Assembly: GCA_013400975.1 (NCBI GenBank)
Contig: WBMZ01010303.1
Span: 1-64,000, forward strand
Length of the DNA stretch: 64,000 bases
Source: Atrichornis clamosus
Lineage: Eukaryota > Chordata > Aves > Passeriformes > Menuridae
Reading direction: 5' to 3'
Under the pieces are notes generated by a model. It did not search any database, was not told the DNA's origin, and was given only the letters and a program-made list of their open reading frames with translations. Made by a program: the position numbers and the translations under genes. Shown one piece after another: positions 45,048-58,700 of this stretch (the stretch's first letter is position 1; each line of letters begins with the position of its first letter).

Positions 45048-48000
45048 TAGCCCCCATCTAAATCTGTTTTTCATTGCCCTGAGAGACCACTAGCAAAGGC
45101 AGTGTTACAGTTTAAGAAGCAGGATGGCTGTGCAGTGGACAGGGCTCCTTCTGTGGCATCTCTCCTCTAAAATATAATCCTGATGGAGTGCAGTCCCCAA
45201 GCTGCTTGGAGATGGACCAGTTGTCCCTTTCCAGGTACGAGTGGTCCGTCAGTACGCTCTGCTTTCTATTTAGAGCATACAAAACCTTAATCTCCAAGAT
45301 AAAGAACAGACACATCATAAAATCTAACCCAAGATGGTTATTGTGAGAAATACTATAATCTGATTTATATGGGAGAGTCAGAATAAATGATCAAATAGTC
45401 TTCTGGGATCTCTAGAAAAGTCTGAGCTGTGCTGGTGGAGCCTTCCCTACACTGGCATGGCAGGCAGACTCATGTTCCTCTGACTTCATCAGTACTGACG
45501 AAGCTCCAGATTCACCATTTTTTCCATTTTCTCACACCCAAGCCCCTTTTATTCTTCCCTTTCCAGGCAGTGGATGTGCACGTTGCGGTGGTGCCCCAGC
45601 CCAGTAGCAGAGTGCTGCCAGAAGTGAGGAGACAAAACACACTCGGCTGCTGCCAGCACCTGCAGCCCTGCGGTCAAGTTCAGGCCAACTTCACTGGTGC
45701 CTTGAAGCACAGAGAGAAGGCAAGTGGAGTTACTGCTTTGTTCATAACACATCTGAACTGCAATGGTGGGCAGCAAATGGAACTTAAAAGCAGTGAAAAT
45801 GGCAATTCCTAGCTTTTGGGTGTGTGGGAGTCCAGACCGATGCACTCAAGCCTGAGTGAATTCAGTTCCTCACAAACGAGGCTCTGACCTGTGACTGACA
45901 TTCACAGATCATGCAGAATGACTAAAAGGACTTTTGGAACCTTTTGGTCAAGTAGTTGGGAAAAAATTCACCAACATGTTGCAGGGCACATGAAGCACTG
46001 AATTGCTGTCCTTCTAAAACACTGCCAAACAAGGAGCCCAGTAAGGAAAACGGATATTTGGAAATTTCTACTGTAGATTTAAGCCCATGCCAAACATTCA
46101 TCCAAAGCCCTTGCCACTTCCACATCTGCTCACAGTGGTTTGAAAAGCACCACAATTACCACAGGAAGGAAGAACTATCTTTCAGCTTTGACTTCTTCTT
46201 TTATACAGGGGGAAGGAGCAGATAAGAAAGACATAATTGCATTGCTGGTATGGTCAAGTGACATCCAACACAATTGCCATGAAACTGTCAAGGACAACAC
46301 TAAGTTGCAGGTCACCCCAGATGACATTTCTTTTCAAATCTGGAGTTTCTAACTTCCTTCCCAGCTGCTCTTTGGTGGGTCCTAAGGGAAGACAGCCAAT
46401 GCCACAGTGCTGCAGAGCTTTCCAAAGGTTTCATTTACAACTTCCGTACTCACACTTTGTGAGTTTGTGCAAGGAAATCATGATCTGTATCTGCACAGCT
46501 TTAGGCACACTTAACTGAGACCTCAGTAAACCCAGCCTTGGTCCGAGGCACTGTACACATCTGAAATGGCAGTTACTGAGAAGTGTTTTCATCCACGTCA
46601 TCACACAGTATTGTCTTGTACTTAGATCATTTTCAATTCAAAGAAAGAAATAAACCACACACTTTAGTCAATGGACAGAACTGAAATTCACTGCTAATGT
46701 GCTAGTGTGTAAGAAAAAGCCACGATTAGGACTGGAAAGAACTGGAAAATCCAGGTCTCAGAATAACAGTTTTACACTCATCACATCATATACAACTGCC
46801 GGCCTTCCTCTCTCAGTCCCTGGCACAAAAACCATTAAAAAGAGCATAATGTGGAAAGTAGCAGCTGCTTCTTTTTCTAGAAAACCTTTTAAACAAGGTT
46901 ATGCTGCACTTCTCCCAAACCAAAAAATAAAATAGAACCATTTTGCTGTCAGAATGGAAAACAATGCTTCATTCTCTTGTAACCAGAGAAAACTCAGTTT
47001 GGACAGCACTGGGAAAAATAGCTATGACCATTGTAAATAAGGACTTTATTGAATTACAGGACTTGAAAGATTGTTTTGAAGGGCTAGCCAAGCTTTTCCC
47101 TACACTAAATAAAATTAATAACATTTCCAACCTCAGTGAGAACAGCATGGGTGGGAAGTGATAGTCTATCCAAAACAGAGAATTCTTTACAGAATTTGAT
47201 CACTCACAGAAGGAAAGAGGGTGGAGACAGTCTGCAGCTATGCCAAGAAAAACAAAAGAAGTTGTTCAGAGAATAGCAACTAAGAAAATCAAAATTATAA
47301 TTGAGGATTATGCAATGTATTGATGCAAATGTGGTGGTAAACCACTATGATAATCAGTATGGATAAATAAATATAGACAATTCATAAAGGATTGCCAACT
47401 AAAAAAAAAAGAAAAAATAACAGACACCAAAGAGATTCACATTTCCTTCTAATTAAGGATACAAATTTAACTTAGATCTCAGATTCTTCAAAAATCAATA
47501 TTCATAGAGCAGACCAGAGTTTTCAGCCCCCAGTGGTTATATTTGTCAGATAGCAGCTGACCCGTGGAAGTGAAATGTCACATTCCCATTTGTTATCGTC
47601 AGGGAGCTGAGAAAAGGCTGACAAGGTAGATTGAAATCAGTGGAAACAGATTTAGCTTCCTCAAGCTATATTTTGCAGTGGCTGAAAGAAAGGGCAGGTA
47701 TCAAATCAAAGAACACATTTGCTGGTGAAAGAGGCAACAGGGAAGCCGGGATGTGCTTTGCCTAAAGTTGTGGGACAGACTGTATCTGTTTATCAGGTAA
47801 ATATTTTGGACAAAGGATGAGATATTTCTCGAGACAAAGAGCAAAAGTTTACATTAGAGTCCAAAAATTATCTCCTCAAAATAGTATTTATATCCATAAG
47901 AGGTCTAATTCTAAGATGCTGAACCATTAGCATCAGAAGGGCAAAAACTGGGAACTCCAGCAGAAAGCTTGTGCTTTGCTGTTACAAAAGAATGCACATT

Positions 48001-48939
48001 CTCTACTACTGAGACTAAATAACTGATAAGAACCAGCAAAACATTTTGTGCTGCTATTTGGGATATTTGTGACATCCTGCTTATCTCAGTTTCAAATGGT
48101 GGGATAACATTTCTAAAACATGCAGAGGCAGTGGATTAGCATTGCAGATGCATGAAAGTATCCAATAATCTATTCTAAGACACCTCACAAAATTATAATA
48201 ATGAACAAAGACTGTATCTAGATATCTTTGAATAACATGAGACACCTTATGTTATCTGACTCTGGGGTTTTGTCCATCTGGGTCTAAAGCATTGGTCACA
48301 CAGTTGTGTTCCCACAGAGTCAAAGCGCACTGGCTGAAGCCCATGCAGGGAATTGCTGAAAATCCACATTAGATTGTCTGTGCAGAGCACAGCAACTGAG
48401 GTCAGCAGCTTCACTTCTGCTCTTCCAGACACATCAAAACATCACAGTGGCACCATATCATTTAAAATACTACTATAATAATTTAATTTATTCTCCCTAA
48501 CAGAGATCACCAGGCATTCAAATGACAAGTGAACGTGAGCTGAAACACAATTAGTGTTGGGGTTTTTTAAACATATTTACTCCCAAGGGGATTCTGATTT
48601 ACCGCAGCCTACAGACAACGACTACACGATGCTTTCATAGGCTTAAAAAGCCTGTGAAGATATTTGACATGGCACTGCTTAGATATCCAGCAGCAGTGAA
48701 GAACAGATGATGGTTTCTGCTGAAAATGATTAAAATCAGTGCTTTCCCGGGGTGCCGCACACCAGCCCCTCTCAGCATCTGAGACCGAACTCAGCTTCCC
48801 CACCAGCCTAAGCACGCTCAAGGTCAAGTACGTAACAGCCGGGGTCTGTGACTCTGTCCGAGACACTCATTGCTCCAAATCCTCTTGCCTCCCCTCCCGC
48901 TGTGCCTAATTAAAACCCTGAACTCTGGGCTGCAGTTCA

Positions 48940-49280
48940 CGCTGCGCTGGAGCTCAGCTCACCTGGGCTGTGCCCGGCCTGGCCGCAGCTCCGCGCAGTG
49001 CTGTTGTGGGAGGAGGAGGACGGAAACGCCACCAGAGCCAAAGGCGGGGCAGGGGAGGCCGCGGCTCCTGCGGCAACCCGGTGGCCAGAAATAGGTCACC
49101 TCACCGGCCGCCTGTGAGGCCGCTCCCCAGCTGCCAGGGCACGTTCACCCCATCTGCCAGCCCGCTTCCCCAGCCCCTTGCCCTGCCCTTCTGCTGGGCT
49201 GCTCCCCCCGCTCCCACAGCTCCCTCACGCTGTGCAATCAAGGCCCTCCCAGCGGCCCCAGCAGAACGCTCCATGCACCC
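48940..49280 (-). promoter_or_regulatory. GC-rich island, candidate promoter and non-coding first exon
   Basis: This is the only CpG-rich patch between 1 kb and 55 kb. On the minus strand it contains a consensus splice donor, CAG|gtgagct, ending a possible exon at 48963. The acceptors at 44450 or 44286 in front of the dehydratase-like coding exon 1 would be suitable partners. It may be the true CpG promoter of that gene, with a 4.5-kb first intron. Without transcript data this remains inference. Confidence 0.4.
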
Positions 49281-51578
49281 TGGACTGCTGTCGTTTCTTC
49301 TAAATTCAAACCATAGGCTTTTGCCCTAATTCAGCTTCTCCTAATTCACTTTCCTAATGATAAAGGGAAGAGATTACTTCAGAATTATTTATAGCATGCT
49401 GATGATTCAATTGGCTCATCTGTCCTCACCTCTGACGCTGCTTCTTTCTCGAACACATGCAATGAGCCTTCCATTTCCCTTCCACTTTCTTTATCCTCTA
49501 ATCTTCTATTTCCTCTTTGCTCAGTGTTAATGAGAAGAGACGTTAGTCACCACTGTGAAACAAAAAGCCATCCCTTCATTATCGTGTGGATGGCAAAAAG
49601 CAGTATTCAAGAAGATACTGATACCACTTACAGAAATAAAAATACAAAATTACATAGATTAATATCTGCATTAAGACATAATATTTCTGTTATTCTTACA
49701 AAGAATTGCAGTGGTGTGTCTGAATTAAAGAACAGTTGGGACAGAAAATCTAGAGCACTTTACTGCATTTGGACAGAATATTGTAACAGATACTTTAATT
49801 TACTTTGACCCAACTGGTCTCTTAAGGCAAGGAAGGATGTCCTAAAATCTGACATTGGAAACAGCATCCATGCTATCCTGATTTCCGACAAAGATGCTGC
49901 TTCAGGTTTTAATTCTCACTCCTTTCTTCCTTAACACTAACTAAATTGTGCATGCAAGTACAGCAAACTACAAGTGTAACCACCATCAGCCTCCCCCCTA
50001 AACACATATGGGAATGATTGTACTTTAATGAACTCATGAGAAAAAAATTAAAAATAAGGGGTGGAGGACAATAGTCGAGTTCACATCTGTTTTCTAACAA
50101 TCGGAATTACTGTCCTGCCTCCAGAGTTTGTGGAGTGTGCTAATCTGTCCATTTGTTCATATGCTCACAAGATTTTTCATGCCTTGGATCAGCTTTTAAT
50201 AGAAATTTTTTCATGGCCACTTCTCTTTCTTCTTATGGTTCCACTATTTCCCCCATGGCAACTACCACAAATTCTCCTATTAAGTAGAGGCATTAGGAAA
50301 GTATTTAAGCTGTCTTTTAAAGCAGTTTTGCAGCGGAATTAAAGAGGTGAGAAGCCAGTACCATACAGTAATAACTAGCTGTACTGTTGGGGAATCTTGT
50401 TGGACAGGATCCATCATGTGGTTAACTACACAGGCAGCAGGATGAAAAAATGCACATTCTTGTTCACTCTGCCTGGAAGCATGTTTTGGAAGCATGTTTG
50501 AAGGAAAACTGCAGCTAAAGATGTAAGTGATCTGTAATAACAAAGGAACGACTACCATCCTGCTCCAGCATTGTATATTCACCAACACATGTATTTTAAA
50601 AGGCATCTTAACCAGCAATTTTTACTGCATTGGCTGTCAAATGATACAGGTACTGTAAATTTTCAGAGGAATGGCAGTGGAGTGATTAGCTTGGCTTCTG
50701 TCTTTGGCAGCTCATTTATCCCCTTGCACATTTCCATGACCTGGTGGTAATTAAGAGAAAAGGAGCCTGGGCTAACCGGCAATCAAAAATGGGATTTATT
50801 TCCAGCTGTTTCTCTCTTTCTTTAGATATCTCCACTCACATGGCAAATATTACCTATATTCAAAGGCTCCACATACATGGCTGATGCATTCCCTGATGGA
50901 GAGAGGCGCACAGCTGTTAAGTAACAGACCTCTGCTATACTGCTGTTTGTCAAGACTCGTGTTCAGCAAGGTGCTATTCAAAACATGAATAGCTTCTCAG
51001 ATATTAGCTGCTCCTTCACGGAATGAAATGGTGAGTTCAGTTGCAAGTAATTATCTCATTTAATTGGTGTGGTTTGCAGTACTGATATGCTAAAGGCACT
51101 AGCTGAATAATTCTAATTTGGAATAATCAAGTACTCCCCTGTGAGTATTATTTTCCCCAAATATTATCCGCCACAGACTCACAGACCTATTTCCCATTTT
51201 TATGTGACGCATTTGGGTGGACATAAGGTTACAACAGCAAAGGGGCACAACCCTCTGTAATAGAAAATATAGCACATATTATCAGATCATCATGTGTGCA
51301 ATACGAGACTGGGAGTCAAGAGGCTATTCCTGAGTCACTAATTTAGCTGGGAATATAATAAATTAAATAATAAGTGAATCCAGCTTTCTTAGGACAAAGG
51401 TTTCTTTTCTCTAAAATGGGTGGGCACACTGCATATCATATTTCATAGGGTTCCTGAGGCATGGTCAGGCTTCATAAAATGCCTGAAATCTGTCAAATGA
51501 AAGGCCATAACAACTAGTTAAAAATACAAAACTAACAACAGAATTCACTAATATTCCATGTGACCCACCTTTCCCTTC

Positions 51579-51608
51579 AGTTTCTGATTCAGTTTCTGAT
51601 TCAGTTTC
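51579..51608. repeat. 12-bp tandem repeat, 2.5 copies
   Basis: The unit agtttctgattc is repeated exactly twice and followed by another half unit. This looks like replication slippage, with no sign of function. Confidence 0.9.
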
Positions 51609-54600
51609 CTTGCTGATCATTGCTCAGGAAGCTGAAGCCACAGACTGAAAACAGCCTGAAGCCATTAGATGCTTACCTAATGCTGGCAAACAGAATCCAG
51701 CCTAGTGTGCTGGCACGAAGATGACACCAGAGAGTCAATTCCTGCAGCTGACTCACTGCTGGCGTTAGGCGTAGTACAAAATGTATTGTTTTGAAGAGGG
51801 CTGGATCAGAGTTGCCTGCTCCATGACACATACACTTCTCCAGGGAGGGCACAGAGACAGAGCTGATCTTCACACTGCTTCACACTATGAACCATCTGAT
51901 AGGACTTTTTAAACAGCATAAAAGATTATGCCTTTATGACAATAGCAGGAGAACTTGACACTTTTTGATGCCCGTTGCAAATCAAGATGATAAACACCAG
52001 TACAAGCTGATATACAAGAGATGAGAGAGGGGCTTGCACTGGCACAGCAGCTGAAGGTGTTCACGTACTGAAGGCTGCAGCCCATAAGACCTGTAACTCC
52101 CGCAGAGGCTGCCCTATGAATAACAGAGGCACAGAGGCTCTGTGGAGACTGCCGGGGATGTGGTGCTAGGAGCCACTACTGTCAAAAGCTTTAAATGGCA
52201 ACGTCTACTTCCTTGTCATGAAATCACCACTGCAAGAGGCCCTTCGTCTGTCCACCAAACAGATTTACTGGTTGCAGCAGAAGCTTCTGCTTCCCTGAGA
52301 AACAGCCCAAAAGCTGCATACCTGCTCTGTGGGGGAGCAAGGGACTAAAAATTTGCTTCTGCATCTGTTCAACAACTGTTCCAACCCAGCAATCAGAAAC
52401 TGAATTAATTCAGAGAGTGAAAATAATTGACCTCTTCTAAACATCACAAAACAAATCTCATTTTATATATGGTTCAACAGCCTCCAAGTAGCAAGAACTT
52501 CTGGTCATGAGCAGCTGACAGGAGACAAGAGCCCAAGGAATCTCCACAGTCTCTAACAAAGACAAATCTTCTCTCAGGGGCAGGTAGCAGAACACACAAA
52601 CCTTGCACTGATTTCATCATCCCCCAGTGTTAAATCCAGGGTGGAGATTATCCTCTTTCATTTCCTTCTCTTCAGGGTAAGGCACTTTCCTCTCCCTACA
52701 AGGATGGGTTTTCTACCATATTTGTTTCCTGAAGTAATCTCTACATAATTTTCTCTGTGTCTCATATAAAGTCCTTAGGGACTGCATTGCAGTGCACTTC
52801 TATTTTCCCCAAGTGTTTGCTCAGCTATATCCGTTGTCAGCCCATGCTGCAGGATTTCATGCCCAATAACAATGTGATTTTTTCACATGGCACATATGTC
52901 CTCTGTCGACACAAACCCTTTCCTTATTTTGTTTCTTCTCCCTATGCACTCTGTGGGATCGCTGTGCACTTATTTATTTCTTTTGCCAAGGATGTAACTA
53001 GTCCAAGAAAGAGATGCAGAAATAAACTAAAGACAAACAAAAAAAGCACCTCCCAAAATAGACTTAATCCTTATGTTTGCTCTCTCTTTCACCAAACTGC
53101 CTGCTGGCAAAAATTCACATCCCTGTTCACTGGTATGCTTTTTTTGGCTGCTGGTATCTTGGGAACATCTCAACAGCTGGATTTTGTGCAAACCTATTTT
53201 CTTATGATCTCATTGTGTTCTCATATATGGCCATTTCCAAGATGAATGTGCTGAAGAATGCTTTCTCTGATGGTAATCAGTTACTGACTAACTTTTCAGA
53301 ACACAAATATGTTTGCATCATATTTTCTTCTGCTCTCAAATTTTCTGTCTCCTGAAAAATCTACTTTACAATTTAATGAGTATTGTCACACACCCCAGAT
53401 TTTTTGTACTTTTGTTGCTAGTTCTCTTAACCTGCAGCTTCTTTCTGAGTATTCATAAATCACAGAAGTAACCTGAGGTAATTAACCAAGATGACCAAAA
53501 ATCTCAGGACAGGTAGTCCTACTGAAAACCAGAATCCCAGGTACCCCTTGGCAGAATTATTCTTTCTGGCTGCATTTCCCTGCAGTGGAAAAAACTCCTC
53601 TCTGATTACAGAAACAACCCCTGGAGTATAATATTAGAGAAAACCCACACTATTTTGTTTAGTTCTCCATGGCTATCAGACCAGCACCTCACTATGGTCA
53701 CGCATAACACAGTACACAAAAATATGCAGCAAGTGCCTTAGAGGGGCTGAACTGTTCCAGGAGTCTGAGAGCAATTCAGGAGGAACCTCAAGGAAATGTG
53801 CTGTAAAGGGGGTGAGTGGCCTCAGCAAAGGTGGTCTGGAATGGAAGTTGCCTAATTTTTTAAGGTGTATTGAAGGGAAAACTGATTCAATGAATGTTCA
53901 TTGCTTTTTAGTAGTATGGCATAGAGGACGGCAGAGAGAGAATGCTGAAAAGCATCCGCAAACAGGCTCCCTTTGCAATACAGAGAATGCACTGGGTGAT
54001 TCTGCTTAGGAAAGAACAAAGGTAAAGGTCACATTCAGAAAACAGAAGCCAGCTATTCAGAAATATTCTTCTTCTGCTCCTCAGTCCGCTCTCTTCAAAT
54101 CACAGACAACATGTAGGTAATGTCTCACTTCAAAAATCACAGCCTATCACCTCAGCATCTCATATTCAAACACAGGGCAAAACTCAGGGTGGACTGTTAA
54201 CTTTTGCAGCTCCCCTCTCAAGACCTGTTTATCACAAAATTAAGATGTACGTAAATTTTCAGCAGGCATGATAAAATTTATTTTCAAAACAAGAATTCAT
54301 AAGAATTGCAGTATTGCTACATAATGATTTAAGCCAAAACACCCAGAAAAACACTGCCACTACAATTTCCATAGCTAATTTAATTTTTATTTCATGAAAA
54401 TGTTTACTTATATCAGTAAACACTGAGGTTGTTCTATGCCTCACCAAAGTTACCAGCCAAATTCCAATCACAGAATCTCTGTTACTGAGGCTATTTTGCC
54501 TTGCAACTGAGCTTAAATCTAACTTGTTATGAAAGACACAGAGGATGATTATACTTTGAACTCTAAGATAGCATCTCTATAGACTCACTTTCAGATATAT

Positions 54601-55454
54601 AAATAACTGGATTTTCTGACTGTTAGGGAGGTGGTAAAGACCAAGGAAATCTGTTCTAGTTTGCAGGAGGTTATTTTCAATAGTTAAAACACTGTTTATC
54701 CTGGACAATGGTTTTTAGAATTAAGTTGGATGCCTTAATGGCCTCTCACCTTTTTCTTGCAATAGTTTGAAAAAGGTAACTCAAATGAATATGAGGCACA
54801 ATACAAGGAAAGATACCTTAAGTCTTTGAACACCAGCCTAGAGGGATCAAAGACTGAAGCTTATCCAGTCAACATCCAGGAACCTGCAAGAACAACAATG
54901 TTCAATTAAGATTCTGCTAAAAATCACACACGTTGTCAGGCTACCATGAGCAGTGCTATTTTTGCATGTGATGTTACCAACCTACTTCAAAAACCTGCCA
55001 AACTGAGAAGAGCTCGGATGGCTCCTCAGGAGATCCTATGATACTGTCCAAACATAAGGCACCACAGACAGTTGCCACCTCCCATAACACTGCCACACAC
55101 TACCAAGGAAGATATTACTGCCCAAGAAAGATGTTTCTGTACCCTTCAAAATGAGCATTTAATGGTGAGAACCCTGTAAACTCATAAGATCTAAAGATAC
55201 TGTCTTTTCCAATGCTCCTGCCTTGCCTGTCCCAGATGAAATTCTATAGGGAAAAAAGTACATCCAGCACCCCTTCCTCCTCCTCCTCTCTCTTTTCCTT
55301 TCCTTGCCCCACTTGCTGTATTTACGGGATCCAAAAGCTTTTCACTGCATTCCACTGTAGTCTGTGTAAATAAATATAACGGTAAAAAAATAACTTTGGG
55401 GAGCCTGGGCCATTGCCAGTTTGCCTGGATAGCTGGGCTGTGCATGGAGCTGGG

Positions 55455-55645
55455 AGGGTGTTTTTTAAAAGGAGGGAAGCAGAAGAGAACAGCTTAAGAA
55501 TCTTGGCTCAGCCTGGGCATATTTCCGCCTAACTCTGGCTAAACCTCAGCACGAACGGCTGGACAAGGAGTCGCTCCGAAGCCGGGGAGGGAGGGAGGCT
55601 GCGGCTCTCCAGCAGACTCCGGCAGAGCCTGGAGGGGCTGAAACC
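55455..55645 (+). promoter_or_regulatory. Probable promoter and 5' UTR of the PLAC9-like gene
   Basis: A ttttttaaaagg word near 55463 could serve as a TATA element, which would place the start near 55490. The leader up to the ATG is moderately G+C-rich, with an agccggggagggagggaggc stretch. No upstream ATG is seen between 55490 and 55645. Confidence 0.4.
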
Positions 55646-55703
55646 ATGCTTTTCCTTTGGGCAGTGGCATTTGCTCTAGTCCTGCAGGAGCAAGACCTTT
55701 TAG
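55646..55703 (+). CDS. Signal-peptide exon, probably PLAC9 exon 1 (partial gene)
   Basis: The ATG (context aaaccATG, A at -3) opens MLFLWAVAFALVLQEQDLL, a classical short signal peptide, then G|gtaagt in phase 1. In human, PLAC9 follows TMEM254 in the same orientation and encodes a small secreted protein. Its first exon is likewise a signal peptide, and its first intron is several kb long. That synteny is the reason for the name; 19 residues are not enough to prove it. I searched to 64000 for the next exon (the PLAC9 coiled segment with a single Cys) and did not see it, so the gene would continue past the window. Confidence 0.45.
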
Positions 55704-58700
55704 GTAAGTGATTCCGAAATTGCAAAGCAGAAACTATAGCTTAATCACAATATGGTCAAAGCCTTTGCAAGGGGCGGGAGGGGGAGCCAAGGGATTGCTT
55801 ACTCTGTGGGTTTTATAGGAAGGTGACACAGGTAATGTGGCAAAATTTTGTGGGCATATTGCTTTTAGCAGGAAAAATTCCATTTTTGTGACATTAAAGA
55901 CTGTCCTGTAGGCATATTGTTTTGGTAGAGATTTTTTACTTGTTAAAAGAGATACTATCACTGTACCTTCAGAAATTTAGAACCACATTGAGGTGCTGCA
56001 GACAGTGCCCTGAATTTCCATAATTACTATTCTGGCAGCTGTGTTAATATACACACTAATACACTCAGAAATGAGATTGAAGTTGAAGGTGATTAGAGAA
56101 AGATTCTCCTTTATTCAAAGTCCTCTTTTAAAATTTCATGGTAACAGCACCATATTTTTCTTTCTTCTGCTTTGGATTGCTTATTCCTGAGATTTTGAGG
56201 CACATAATGCCTTCTCCAAAGGCCTTGGGAATATCAGGTATAAACACAGAACATCTGATAAGCCTGCATCTGAATTCCACCTTCATTAACAAGAGATTAG
56301 TGCTGGAATAACCTGTAATCACATTGTAGTGTGACTGAAAGCTATTCAGTTTGGCTAGTTCAAGGGTTTACAGTCACCGTGTAACCACAAACCTGACCTC
56401 CCAGCCTGTTTGTACTACATCTTTTCTGCTGGCTGAGGCTCAGTTTTGTTTTCCCTCTGGTCCTACTTTCTTGACAACACAATGGTTGTATTTCATGGCA
56501 GAGTAGGAAGATCCTATTACATTCAAAACATTTCCTGAAAAACTGTTAGTCCTTTCTGCCTCCAAGTTCTAGTCCCTCTCCCTTGCCCTGACTCCCTCCC
56601 TCTTAACTGGCTTTGTGATGTTTATCTCAGTGATGAACTGAAATATCAATGCCCAGCAAGAGCACTCTAACTTGTTTTCACTCCACAAGCATTCACTATC
56701 CTCTTGTGAGTTTTGTTAGCTTCACCAAAACAAATGTGAAATTAAAGAAAAATTTTAAAATGCTGTGTCTATTCCCAAAAAAAGTATGGTTTTAATCTGA
56801 AATCATTAGCAAACTCAGATAAAATCCAGTTAAATAGAATAGTACTTGAAAAATAACTGCAGTGGACTTTAGTACCTAGTATCATGCCAGGTGGTAGCTA
56901 CTCAGTCAGCGAATAATATTTACTGTCTTAATGGTGTACTTCATGTAACATGGGAAATTTTGTGTCTGTCATGGCCAGGGGAGCACCCTGCCTGACTGAC
57001 AGGCTTTAAAAAGTCATCCCTATTTTCCCTTTGCTGCCTTTGAGTTGGGCAATATGACTTTTGATTCCCTTGTCAGTCCCCCCATCCTAACTCCTGGGAG
57101 TTCCTCTTAAATATTATTCAGCCAAACTAGAATTTACATCTTAATTCAGCCATTAATATAAACAATCTCATATTCAAAGAGCTCAGCCTCCAAACCATTC
57201 ACGCCCCCCACAGGGGCCCTTCTGGATGCAACCGTGTGCTCCTGCCGGAGTTCACAGTGCTTTGCTGGTGGTGCTGGCGTTGTTTGTGGGGTGTTGCTCA
57301 AATGTGGTGCACAACGTAGCCTGGAGCACAATACCTGCCCCAGTGAAACTCGTTTCTATTACAAAAACATCCAGGCAAATCGTTCTGAGGGCACCCCAAC
57401 AGCAAAGTCTTTGCTCTGTTTTCATGCACGGCAGAAAAGTGACCTGGAGCTGTTGGGTATAGAAGTATCTGGAAGCAGGCTGGCCACCCTGCCATGTGCC
57501 ATTTAGCTGAGCACACCAAACACTGAGTGTTTACCAGGCAGAGCTTCCAGTGGAGGCACTGCTGCTCAAAACTCCACACTGTGGCGTGATTTGCTTTTAA
57601 ATAGCAGAAGTTTCATTTGGTTTTAACCACAAGTTAAAGTAAACCAAGTGTATGCATGTTTTTCTTCATTCAGCTAACATGTTTTGACTTCCCAGAATCT
57701 TTTGATTCCTCTGATATGCACATGCAATATCAAAGCTGGGAAGATCTATAATGTAGATCATTGCCTAGGAACTGGAAAGAAAAAAATCCCTTCAGAACAG
57801 CCAGCTTTTGCCCAAAATTGACCATTTGCATTCTCACAGAGGAATGTTTTGTCTCCAGGAGATTAAGCCACTGCATTGTAGAATTAAAGCCACAGTAAAA
57901 ATTTATGATGGATGTCCTATCTTAAACCAAACCTGGAGTAAAATTGCACTACTAACAAAATAGTAGGGGTTTAACCTATGCTCCATGTTATAGGTCTTTT
58001 CTGTCCTTATAGAAACCTATCAGCATTATTGTCTCCAATGCAAGGATTACAGTCTTTGCAAAACTCTGAGCTCCAACAAGGATAAACAGTTTGTCACAAC
58101 AAAGGGTACCCAGAAATAAGTGTTTGTTAAGACCGTGAGACATCTGAGGGCTGAGATTCAGTACAGAAGAGAGACTTTTATAGAGAGATTTTATATATCT
58201 GTATGTACGTATATGTGTGTATCTCCCCTTCTCTCACTATTCTACTTTCTGAGTTGCTGCAGAACACATGAACTGTCTGCCAAGAGAAAATATATCTTCA
58301 AACAAGTTCTTAGACTTGTTTAGGTATTAGAAAAAACCCTAAAACTATATTCTTTCATTGTACCTATTTCTCTGTACTACCATGACTTAGACATATGAAA
58401 ACTACACTGTTGCAGAGCTGACTAATAAGTCACAGACTCACCTCACCCATTCTCCATGACCAGAACTTCTATTACTAAACCCAGACCAAAAGCTATGTCC
58501 TCAGAAAACTGAAAAACTCTTTATCCCCTGATACCAGTGGTTATCCTCAAATTGATGATGGCATCCAATATTTATGTGTCTCATGTCCTCCACCCTCAAG
58601 CCAGCCTTAAGCTCATTAATTCTGCACAACCTGGATTCTTTACATATACTGAGACACAGCTCCTCTTCTTCCTAAACAGCTTCCCCTTCTCCACACACAA

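Larger units (their letters stand above)
45050..55450. other. Intergenic region between the dehydratase-like gene and the PLAC9-like exon
   Basis: Apart from the GC-rich island at 48.9-49.3 kb and a small tandem duplication at 51579, no exon, RNA gene or transposon was recognised. The longest open frame (52757-53245, +) starts in ordinary AT-rich DNA and has no familiar product. Confidence 0.5.

Noticed and set aside
52757..53245. 162-codon open frame, the longest in the intergenic right half
   Set aside because: It has no recognisable domain or signal peptide, the composition is like the flanking AT-rich DNA, and no promoter or splice context is visible. A chance frame is the simplest explanation.
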